The notes beneath the pieces are model-generated. The model did not search any database, was not told where the DNA came from, and saw only the letters and a list, made by a program, of their open reading frames with translations. The translations under genes were made by a program, and so were the position numbers. DNA of 14,992 bases, taken from Nocardia sp. (GTDB lineage Bacteria > Actinomycetota > Actinomycetes > Mycobacteriales > Mycobacteriaceae). This document shows, one piece after another, positions 1 to 6,005 of the stretch. Position 1 is the first letter of the stretch, and each line of letters begins with the position of its first letter. The stretch is taken from NCBI GenBank assembly GCA_017354515.1, contig JAFMQT010000056.1, forward strand, positions 1 through 14,992, in the 5' to 3' direction.

Positions 1-2
1 AG

Positions 3-617
3 AAGTACTGGGCTCCGGGCACCAAGGTCACCGTGGCCTCCAACATCTTCGGCGCCCAGGTGGGCCCGGGCCTGTACGGCCAGGAGGATTCCAAGACCAG
101 CTTCACCATCGGCCCGGCGCACGTCTCGATCGCCGACGACAACACCAAGCAGGTCCAGGTCTTCGAGAACGGCAAACTGATCCGAACCATGCCCACCTCG
201 ATGGGCCGGGGCGGCAGTGAGGACGTGGGCGGCAAGACCATCTACTTCAACACCCCGGCCGGAATCTACACCGTGATGGGCAAGGGCAATCCGGTGATCA
301 TGGACTCCTCCAGTTACGGCCTGCCGGTCAATACCCGGCTCGGATACAAGGAGGCCATCGGCTGGGCCACCCAGATCAGCGCCGACGGGATTTACCTGCA
401 CCAACTCGACGCCACGGTATGGGCCCAGGGCAATACCGACACCACCCACGGTTGTCTGAACCTGAATCTGGACAACTCGAGCTGGTTCTACAACTACTCC
501 CTGCCCGGTGATGTCGTCGAGATCCGCAACACCGACGGGCCGCGACAGCCGACGTGGAACAACGGCGATTGGACGGTGCCGTGGAATGAGTGGCAGGCAG
601 GCAGCGCACTGCACTGA
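3..617 (+). CDS. L,D-transpeptidase (LdtMt2-like), 5'-truncated by the window edge
   Basis: The reading frame is open from the first bases, so the gene starts upstream; the GTG at 33 is internal. About 204 C-terminal residues are visible. They contain the YkuD catalytic domain with the signature THGCLN, catalytic Cys encoded at 453-455, and the partner His 18 residues earlier (in YLHQLD), the same spacing as in LdtMt2 of M. tuberculosis. Upstream segments KYWAPGTKV, ADDNTKQVQV, MPTSMG and MDSSSYGLPVN also match that family, as does the C-terminal tail with WTVPWNEWQAG. The family makes 3-3 cross-links in peptidoglycan outside the membrane and is the target of carbapenems. The usual HGCxNVS motif reads HGCLNLN here, a change after the catalytic core. 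It converges with kdpC, leaving 19 bp between the stops. Family assignment is firm; the exact paralogue is not. Confidence 0.93.
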   Translation, partial: KYWAPGTKVTVASNIFGAQVGPGLYGQEDSKTSFTIGPAHVSIADDNTKQVQVFENGKLIRTMPTSMGRGGSEDVGGKTIYFNTPAGIYTVMGKGNPVIMDSSSYGLPVNTRLGYKEAIGWATQISADGIYLHQLDATVWAQGNTDTTHGCLNLNLDNSSWFYNYSLPGDVVEIRNTDGPRQPTWNNGDWTVPWNEWQAGSALH

Positions 618-636
618 CCGGCTGGCCGAACGGGAG

Positions 637-1563
637 TTACCTTGCGGCAATCGGGTGGTGCTGGTCCAGATCCAGGTTGAGTTCGACCACGTTCACCGTC
701 GGTTCACCGAGGAATCCGAGCGCTCGGCCGCGGGTGTGAGCCGCCACCAGTGCCCTCACCTGATCAGCGGTGATATTGCGGGCGGCGGCCACCCGCGCGA
801 TCTGCAGCCGGGCGAATTCCGGTGAGATGTGCGGATCCAATCCGGACGCCGAGGCCGTGACGGCATCCGCCGGTACGGCCGGGGTATCCGGTGCGTCACC
901 ACGGATCGGCACGATAAGACCGGCCGAATAGTCCTGTCCCGCTTGGGCGCATTCGACCGGTACCCCGCGATAGTCCGCCTGGAAGGGCGTCGCCGGACAG
1001 GCTTCGTCGAGGCTGACGACGCGGGCGGGGTTGACCACCCGACCGTGGCGCTCACGCGCGCCGAATACCGCCAGGACCGCGCCCACCCCGTTCGCCGTGC
1101 AATACGGGCGGGCACCCGATACCCCTTCCAGCTCACCGACGGCCTTGCTGCGGGTACATACGGTCGTCAGCAGTGACAACTTGGTCCGGGAAGGATCGGT
1201 GGACAGCACGTCGACCACGTCCTCGGGTCCGCGGTTGCCGAAACTCGTATTCATGGGGTCGTATCCGTCGGGTCGGCTGCCGTCGGCAGGGGCGGAATTC
1301 GACGGCCGGGTCTGGAAGTATTGTCGCAGTGGTGTGCCGTGACCATCGGTGAAGGCTTGGCCGAGCAGACTACTAGCCACGGTCTTCCCGTCTCGCGACA
1401 GCAGCGACCCCTCGGCCTTGTCGTGCAGACCGGGCACTTGAGCGACGGCGAAAACAGCCAGCGGATAAGCGATTCCGGTAATCACCGTCAGCACGATCAG
1501 GGCACGCAGTGCGGCCAGATGCTGACGCAACCAGGTGGTGTAACGCAGGGAAAAGGTAGGCAT
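637..1563 (-). CDS. kdpC: Potassium-transporting ATPase subunit C, with a large insertion
   Basis: KdpC is the single-span accessory subunit that stabilises the KdpFABC K+ pump. The protein has one N-terminal membrane helix (about residues 20-42, ALIVLTVITGIAYPLAVFAV) and the conserved ending TASASGLDPHISPEFA, AHTRGRALGFLGEPTVNV and ELNLDLD. At 308 residues it is about 110 longer than the usual 190 or so. The extra length is one block at roughly residues 115-228, between the GPE segment after YFQTRPSNSAP and the SASGLDPHISP motif. The block carries four cysteines (136, 155, 189, 205) in the part that should face the cell exterior. The ATG overlaps no gene but lies one base after the kdpB TGA (TGATATG), the same junction as between kdpA and kdpB, which suggests translational coupling. 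It is the last gene of the structural operon. Confidence 0.95.
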   Translation of the reverse strand: MPTFSLRYTTWLRQHLAALRALIVLTVITGIAYPLAVFAVAQVPGLHDKAEGSLLSRDGKTVASSLLGQAFTDGHGTPLRQYFQTRPSNSAPADGSRPDGYDPMNTSFGNRGPEDVVDVLSTDPSRTKLSLLTTVCTRSKAVGELEGVSGARPYCTANGVGAVLAVFGARERHGRVVNPARVVSLDEACPATPFQADYRGVPVECAQAGQDYSAGLIVPIRGDAPDTPAVPADAVTASASGLDPHISPEFARLQIARVAAARNITADQVRALVAAHTRGRALGFLGEPTVNVVELNLDLDQHHPIAAR

Positions 1564-1564
1564 A

Positions 1565-3718
1565 TCAAGACATCCCGGGGAGGAATTGGATAATCAGGTC
1601 GATGATTTTGATGCCGATGAACGGCGCCACGATGCCGCCGGCTCCATAGACGGCGAGATTGCGGCTCAACAGTTTCGAGGCACTCGAGGGCCGGTAGCGC
1701 ACCCCGCGCAACGCCAGCGGAATCAATGCCACGATGACGATGGCATTGAAGATCACCGCAGACAGAATGGCCGACTGCGGACTGTGCAACCGCATGATGT
1801 TCAGCACGTCCAGTCCGGGGAACAGGGTCACGAACAACGCCGGAATGATGGCGAAGAACTTGGCAATGTCATTGGCGATGGAGAAGGTCGTCAGCGCGCC
1901 TCGAGTGATCAGCAACTGTTTGCCGATCTCGACGATCTCGATCAGTTTGGTCGGATCCGAATCCAGATCGACCATGTTGCCGGCTTCCTTGGCCGCCGAG
2001 GTTCCGGTATTCATCGCGACCCCGACGTCGGCCTGGGCCAGTGCCGGAGCATCATTGGTGCCGTCACCGGTCATGGCGACCAGTCGGCCACCGGCCTGTT
2101 CGGATTTGATGAGCGCCAGTTTGTCCTCCGGGGTGGCCTCGGCGAGGAAATCGTCGACTCCGGCTTCGTCGGCGATCGCCTTGGCGGTGAGCGGATTGTC
2201 GCCGGTGATCATCACGGTCCGGATGCCCATGCGGCGCATCTCGTCGAAGCGATCCCGCATCCCTTGCTTGACGACATCTTTGAGATGGACGACGCCAAGC
2301 ACGCGCGCGGTACCGTCGAACAGTTGACCGACCACCAGCGGCGTACCGCCGGAAGCGGAGATCCCGTCGACGGTGCCGCCCACCTCCTGAGGCACCGAAC
2401 CCTGGTGCGCGCGAACCCATTCGGTCACCGCACTGGCCGCACCCTTACGCAGCTGATGGCCACTACTCAGGTCGACTCCCGACATCCGGGTTTGTGCGGT
2501 GAATTCGACCCAGTTCGCACCGGTCAGCTCGCCAGGTGTGCGTTCGCGTTTGCCGTAGGCCGTCTTGGCGAACACGACGATGGAACGACCCTCGGGCGTT
2601 TCATCGGCCAGGCTGGAAAGCTGTGCAGCATCGGCCATCTCGTCCTCGGAGATCGCCGGCATGGGGACGAACTGGGCGGCCTGACGGTTGCCGAGGGTGA
2701 TGGTTCCGGTCTTGTCCAGCAAGAGGGTATTCACATCACCAGCCGCCTCTACCGCACGCCCCGACATGGCCAGTACGTTGCGCTGGACCAGCCGGTCCAT
2801 ACCGGCGATACCAATCGCCGACAGCAGCGCTCCGATGGTTGTCGGGATCAGGCAGACCAGCAGCGAGACCAGGACGATACCGGTCACGCCATGTACATCC
2901 AGGGCCACGCCGTCACCGACACCCGGATTGTTCGCCTTGGAGAAAATGGCCAGCGGCTGCAGGGTGACGACCGCGAAGACGAAAATGATCGTCAGCGAGG
3001 CCAGCAGGATGTTCAGGGCGATCTCGTTGGGCGTCTTCTGCCGGCTGGCACCTTCGACCAGGGCGATCATCTTGTCGATGAAGCTGCCGCCGGGCTCCTG
3101 GGTGATCTCCACAACGATCCGGTCCGAGAGCACGGTCGTCCCGCCGGTGACCGCGGACCGGTCACCGCCGGACTCCCGGATGACCGGAGCGGACTCTCCG
3201 GTGATCGCCGATTCGTCCACCGAGGCAATACCTTCGATGACGTCACCGTCGCCGGGAATGACCTGCCCCGCCTCCACGACCACGTAATCGCCACGGCGCA
3301 GTTCGGGGGCAGCGACCTCCACTTCCAGTGAATTGGCGTCACCGGAACGCCAATTCACCAAACGCCGTGCCACAGTGTCGGTTTTGGCCTTGCGCAGGGT
3401 ATCGGCCTGTGCTTTGCCGCGGCCCTCGGCGACGGCCTCGGCCAGGTTCGCGAACAGTACCGTCAGCCACAGCCAGACCACGATCGACCACGCGAAGATG
3501 GTGGGGTCCGCAATGGCCAGCACCGTGGACCAGACGGCGCCGATCTCGACGATGAACATCACCGGATTGCGCCACAGTGTGCGCGGGTCGAGCTTACGCA
3601 AGGCCTCCGGCAGCGAGGTCGCCAGCATCGTGGGATCGAATATGCCGGCGCTACGGCGACCGGAAGCGGAGCCGGTTTCGTGGGTAGTTGCCACGGAATC
3701 GGTTGTCGGAAAGGTCAT
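1565..3718 (-). CDS. kdpB: Potassium-transporting P-type ATPase catalytic subunit B
   Basis: KdpB is the ATP-hydrolysing subunit of KdpFABC. In the 717-residue product numbered from the ATG at 3718, the actuator motif TGES is at 173-176, CLIPTTIG near 289-296 in the membrane, the phosphorylation motif DKTGTITLGNR with Asp335, then GIRTVMITGDNPLTA and GDGTNDAPALAQADVGVAMN of the nucleotide and hinge regions. Ser176 of TGES corresponds to the serine whose phosphorylation inhibits the E. coli pump. Length agrees with the family. A TTG at 3739 would add seven residues inside kdpA, but the ATG is preferred because a GAAGGA ribosome binding site lies about 10 nt before it and because it sits one base after the kdpA stop (TGATATG). 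Confidence 0.97.
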   Translation of the reverse strand: MTFPTTDSVATTHETGSASGRRSAGIFDPTMLATSLPEALRKLDPRTLWRNPVMFIVEIGAVWSTVLAIADPTIFAWSIVVWLWLTVLFANLAEAVAEGRGKAQADTLRKAKTDTVARRLVNWRSGDANSLEVEVAAPELRRGDYVVVEAGQVIPGDGDVIEGIASVDESAITGESAPVIRESGGDRSAVTGGTTVLSDRIVVEITQEPGGSFIDKMIALVEGASRQKTPNEIALNILLASLTIIFVFAVVTLQPLAIFSKANNPGVGDGVALDVHGVTGIVLVSLLVCLIPTTIGALLSAIGIAGMDRLVQRNVLAMSGRAVEAAGDVNTLLLDKTGTITLGNRQAAQFVPMPAISEDEMADAAQLSSLADETPEGRSIVVFAKTAYGKRERTPGELTGANWVEFTAQTRMSGVDLSSGHQLRKGAASAVTEWVRAHQGSVPQEVGGTVDGISASGGTPLVVGQLFDGTARVLGVVHLKDVVKQGMRDRFDEMRRMGIRTVMITGDNPLTAKAIADEAGVDDFLAEATPEDKLALIKSEQAGGRLVAMTGDGTNDAPALAQADVGVAMNTGTSAAKEAGNMVDLDSDPTKLIEIVEIGKQLLITRGALTTFSIANDIAKFFAIIPALFVTLFPGLDVLNIMRLHSPQSAILSAVIFNAIVIVALIPLALRGVRYRPSSASKLLSRNLAVYGAGGIVAPFIGIKIIDLIIQFLPGMS

Positions 3719-3719
3719 A

Positions 3720-5390
3720 TCAGTGGATTCCTTCAGCAAGCGGACCCAGCGCCAGCATGGGCAGAAAGGTCAAGGCGACCAGAATCAGCGTCACGCCGGC
3801 GACCATGCCGACGAATTGCGGCCGGTGCGTCGACAGGGTGCCGATCGATTCCGGGGTATGTCCCTGCTGGGCCAACGAACCGGCCAGAGCGAGAACGAGA
3901 ATGATGGGGATGAATCGGCCGAAAACCATCGCCAGGCCGAGTGCGGTATTCCACCACACGGTGTTGCCGCTGAGGCCGGCGAAGGCCGAGCCGTTGTTAT
4001 TGGCCGCCGAGGTGAAGGCGTAGAGCACTTCCGAGAGCCCGTGCGGCCCCGAATTCGCCATCCCCGCGCGCTCGCCCGGTAGCGCCATCGCAGTCGCGGT
4101 ACCCACCAACACGATCATCGGACTCACCAGGAAATACGATGCGGCGAATTTGATTTCGCGTGGGGTAATCTTCTTACCGAGATACTCCGGGGTGCGCCCG
4201 ACCATCAGGCCGGCGATGAAGACCGTGATCACGGCCAGGATCAGCATGCCGTACAGACCCGATCCCACACCGCCCGGCGCGACCTCACCGAGCTGCATGT
4301 TCAGCATGGTCATCATGCCGCCCAGACTTGTGTAGGAGTCGTGGGCGGAGTCCACCGCCCCGGTGGAAGTCAAGGTGGTCGCGGCCGCAAAGGTCGCCGA
4401 ATTCGACACGCCGAAGCGGGTTTCCACGCCTTCCATCGCGGCACCCACGGCCGTCGACACGGTGCCGTGGTGCTGAAGTTGCAGGATGTTGGTCAGCACC
4501 AGGCTCGACAGCGCCAGCACACCCATCACCGAGGCGATCGCATAACCCTGCTTCTTACTGTCCACCATACGGCCGAAGGTTCGCGGCAAGGAGAAGGCGA
4601 TCACCAGGATCAGGAAGATCCCGAGCCAGTTCGTCCATGCCGTAGGGTTCTCGAACGGATGGGCGGCGTTGACATTGAAGAATCCGCCGCCGTTGGTGCC
4701 GAGATGTTTGATCACCTCCTGCGAGGCGACCGGACCACCGGGAATGGTCTGGGTCGCGCCGGTCACGTTCTGGGCCACCCGGTCGTGCAGGTGAAAGTTC
4801 TGGATGGTGCCCCCGGCGACCATCACAATTGCGGAGACGAACGAGAGGGGCAGCAGGATCCGCAGCGTGCCGCGCACCAGGTCGACCCAGAAATTACCCA
4901 GGTCGCCGGTGTGGTGCCGGGCAAAGCCCCGGACCAGGGCGATGGCCACAGCCATACCGACCGCGGCAGAGACGAAGTTCTGCACCGCCAGTGCCGCCAT
5001 CTGAACCAGATGGCCCTGCGTCGACTCGCCGGCGTAGTTCTGCCAGTTGGTGTTGGTGACGAAGCTGATCGCGGTATTCCAGGCCAGTGCCGCGGTCATC
5101 GGAGTACCGGGATCGTGCAGGTGCAAGGGCAGGTGGCCCTGGACCAGCTGCAGGAAGAACAACACCAGTACGCTGATTGCCGAAAAGGCCAGTACGCTCC
5201 GGGCGTAAATCGCCCAGGTCTGTTCAACTCCCGGCCGAACACCGATGGCGCGGTACAAGATTCGTTCCGCTCGCGAATGTTTCGTGCTGCTGTACACCCG
5301 GAACATGTAGTCACCCAGGGGGACGTGGACAGCCGCGAGCGCGACGATCAGGGTCGCCGCGAAGACGACCCCGGAGGTTGTAGTGCTCAC
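3720..5390 (-). CDS. kdpA: Potassium-transporting ATPase K+-translocating subunit A
   Basis: KdpA is the channel-like subunit that binds and selects K+. The 556-residue product has the family length, about ten hydrophobic segments, the start AAVHVPLGDYMFRVYSS, and selectivity-loop motifs such as GTNGGGFFNVNAAHPFENPT and SAANNNGSAFAGL. The GTG start at 5390 directly abuts the kdpF TAG. A GAAAGG ribosome binding site lies inside the kdpF end, so the two are coupled. It is followed by kdpB after a single base. Confidence 0.97.
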   Translation of the reverse strand: MSTTTSGVVFAATLIVALAAVHVPLGDYMFRVYSSTKHSRAERILYRAIGVRPGVEQTWAIYARSVLAFSAISVLVLFFLQLVQGHLPLHLHDPGTPMTAALAWNTAISFVTNTNWQNYAGESTQGHLVQMAALAVQNFVSAAVGMAVAIALVRGFARHHTGDLGNFWVDLVRGTLRILLPLSFVSAIVMVAGGTIQNFHLHDRVAQNVTGATQTIPGGPVASQEVIKHLGTNGGGFFNVNAAHPFENPTAWTNWLGIFLILVIAFSLPRTFGRMVDSKKQGYAIASVMGVLALSSLVLTNILQLQHHGTVSTAVGAAMEGVETRFGVSNSATFAAATTLTSTGAVDSAHDSYTSLGGMMTMLNMQLGEVAPGGVGSGLYGMLILAVITVFIAGLMVGRTPEYLGKKITPREIKFAASYFLVSPMIVLVGTATAMALPGERAGMANSGPHGLSEVLYAFTSAANNNGSAFAGLSGNTVWWNTALGLAMVFGRFIPIILVLALAGSLAQQGHTPESIGTLSTHRPQFVGMVAGVTLILVALTFLPMLALGPLAEGIH

Positions 5391-5477
5391 CTAGAACCTT
5401 TCGGGAAACAGCAGCGCGGCGATCATGTAGGCCGCGACACCCAGTGCGAGAACCAGACCGATGATGTTCTGTGTCAC
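5391..5477 (-). CDS. kdpF: KdpF small membrane subunit (28 aa)
   Basis: This tiny gene encodes one hydrophobic helix (IIGLVLALGVAAYMIAALLF) followed by the PERF ending typical of KdpF. KdpF sits between KdpA and KdpB and stabilises the complex. It starts with GTG at 5477, and that GTG overlaps the stop of the preceding small ORF as GTGA. It ends with TAG at 5391-5393, immediately before the kdpA GTG. Size, sequence and position all agree with KdpF. Confidence 0.92.
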   Translation of the reverse strand: MTQNIIGLVLALGVAAYMIAALLFPERF

Positions 5478-5557
5478 AGCCGCTCCAGCCCTCTCTGAAG
5501 CAGGCCGAACAGGGCGAAAATCAGCACGGTGATCAGGGTGAACACCACGACGGACAT
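5474..5557 (-). CDS. 27-residue membrane peptide heading the kdp structural operon
   Basis: The ATG at 5557 follows a good ribosome binding site (AGAGAGG, about 9 nt upstream). The product is 27 residues: one hydrophobic helix (MSVVVFTLITVLIFALFGLL), then a short polar end QRGLERL with net positive charge. Its TGA overlaps the GTG start of kdpF as GTGA, the hallmark of coupled translation. It resembles KdpF in size and layout but lacks the PERF ending, and kdpF itself is intact downstream. I believe similar tiny ORFs occur before kdpF in other actinomycetes but know no assigned function. It may be a second small subunit of the pump or a regulatory peptide. A longer reading frame extends to 5818 but has no ribosome binding site and poor composition. 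Confidence 0.75.
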   Translation of the reverse strand: MSVVVFTLITVLIFALFGLLQRGLERL

Positions 5558-5578
5558 AACTGCGACCTCTCTATCGAG

Positions 5579-5592
5579 CGCATCCGGATGCG
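5579..5592. promoter_or_regulatory. 14-bp perfect palindrome CGCATCCGGATGCG
   Basis: The perfect palindrome CGCATCCGGATGCG lies 22 bp upstream of the first leftward start codon (5557), so it is probably in the 5' leader or promoter of the kdp structural operon. It could be a dimeric repressor site or a short hairpin in the mRNA leader. Confidence 0.5.
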
Positions 5593-5640
5593 AATGCGCC
5601 GAGGTGAGTGAAGCTCGATTCCGGCTGTAATCCGCTGACG

Positions 5641-5757
5641 TTGACGGCTTCTTAGCGCACTCGGTGACGGCATTGACGGGCTGCTTACACCAACAACGCA
5701 CCGACTGGGAGCAGGTCACCACACATATCGCGTCAAGGTCGCCACGACACCCGTCAA
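5641..5757. repeat. Cluster of TTGACGG heptamers, candidate KdpE sites
   Basis: TTGACGG occurs exactly at 5641-5647, 5673-5679 (32 bp apart, same strand) and on the opposite strand at 5757-5751. Variants are GTGACGG at 5664-5670, TTGACGC on the opposite strand at 5736-5730, and CTGACG at 5635-5640 directly abutting the first copy. The two reverse copies are 21 bp apart, about two helical turns. Three exact heptamers in under 120 bp is far above chance. OmpR-family regulators such as KdpE bind repeated short half-sites, so operators are the likely reading. Confidence 0.5.
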
Positions 5758-5810
5758 AGAGCTGTAAAGATCGGTGATCGACCAAGTACGGGGGTAAACA
5801 GTGTGATGTT

Positions 5811-5826
5811 CGGTCCACACGGACCG
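5811..5826. promoter_or_regulatory. Inverted repeat in the kdpDE leader
   Basis: CGGTCC and GGACCG form a perfect 6-bp inverted repeat with loop ACAC. It lies about 20 bp before the ribosome binding site GAGGAG of the small ORF heading kdpDE. It is flanked by an outer GTGAT (5803-5807) and ATCAC (5836-5840) pair that could extend the structure. It is either an operator or a leader hairpin near the translation start. Confidence 0.45.
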
Positions 5827-5858
5827 GCCGATCCGATCACAGGTATGAGGAGACGACA

Positions 5859-6005
5859 GTGCCGGATTTGGCGGTCACAGCGACGGCGATCATCACCTTC
5901 GTCGTCTGTGCTCTGGGACTGCGGGTGGCTGGTGGCAACCACCTGCTCCCGGCACGGGTGGCGCGCAGGCCACGCCGTGGGAACCGCGCGATGATGGACC
6001 TGTGA
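5859..6005 (+). CDS. 48-residue single-span membrane peptide upstream of kdpD
   Basis: A strong ribosome binding site (GAGGAG at 5847-5852) stands 6 nt before a GTG start. The product is 48 residues: a short N-terminus, one hydrophobic segment at about 5-25 (AVTATAIITFVVCALGLRVA), then an Arg-rich cytoplasmic-type tail (ARVARRPRRGNR). Its TGA at 6003-6005 overlaps the kdpD GTG at 6002 (GTGA). kdpD has no good ribosome binding site of its own, so kdpD translation probably depends on reading this ORF. I do not recognise a family. With its position beside the sensor kinase, a role in KdpD expression or K+ sensing is plausible but unproven. Confidence 0.7.
   Translation: MPDLAVTATAIITFVVCALGLRVAGGNHLLPARVARRPRRGNRAMMDL

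Larger units (their letters stand above)
5558..5858. promoter_or_regulatory. Divergent control region between the kdp structural and kdpDE operons
   Basis: This roughly 300-bp stretch has no convincing gene beyond those at its edges and should hold both kdp promoters. Visible elements are a 14-bp palindrome at 5579-5592, three exact TTGACGG heptamers (5641-5647 and 5673-5679 forward, 5751-5757 reverse) with close variants, and an inverted repeat at 5811-5826. I could not fix any -35/-10 pair: none of the TTGACG hexamers has a convincing -10 at 16-18 bp. In known kdp systems, KdpE binds here to activate the structural genes under K+ limitation. Confidence 0.7.

Noticed and set aside
618..636. 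Intrinsic terminator between the transpeptidase and kdpC genes
   Set aside because: The 19-bp gap shows no convincing stem or T-run.
1586..3331. 581-codon open frame opposite kdpB
   Set aside because: It is antisense to an intact kdpB, rich in Asp, Gly, Arg and His with no domain, and has the look of a high-GC shadow frame.
3719..3739. TTG at 3739 as kdpB start
   Set aside because: It lies inside kdpA and precedes the ribosome binding site that serves the ATG at 3718.
4341..5498. 385-codon open frame opposite kdpA and kdpF
   Set aside because: Antisense shadow of intact genes with no recognisable motif and no credible ribosome binding site.
5641..5678. TTGACG hexamers as -35 boxes of a housekeeping promoter
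   Set aside because: No acceptable -10 hexamer lies 16-18 bp downstream of any copy on either strand.
5474..5818. 114-codon frame extending the small kdp leader peptide upstream
   Set aside because: The upstream part runs through the control region with no ribosome binding site and unlikely composition; the ATG at 5557 with AGAGAGG is better.
5558..5858. c-di-AMP (ydaO-type) riboswitch upstream of potassium genes
   Set aside because: I could not find the conserved riboswitch core; only short palindromes and heptamer repeats are visible.
5803..5994. 63-codon frame in the kdpDE leader
   Set aside because: It competes with the 5859-6005 ORF, has a poorer start and an Arg/Ser/Cys-rich composition without a membrane helix, and does not couple to kdpD.
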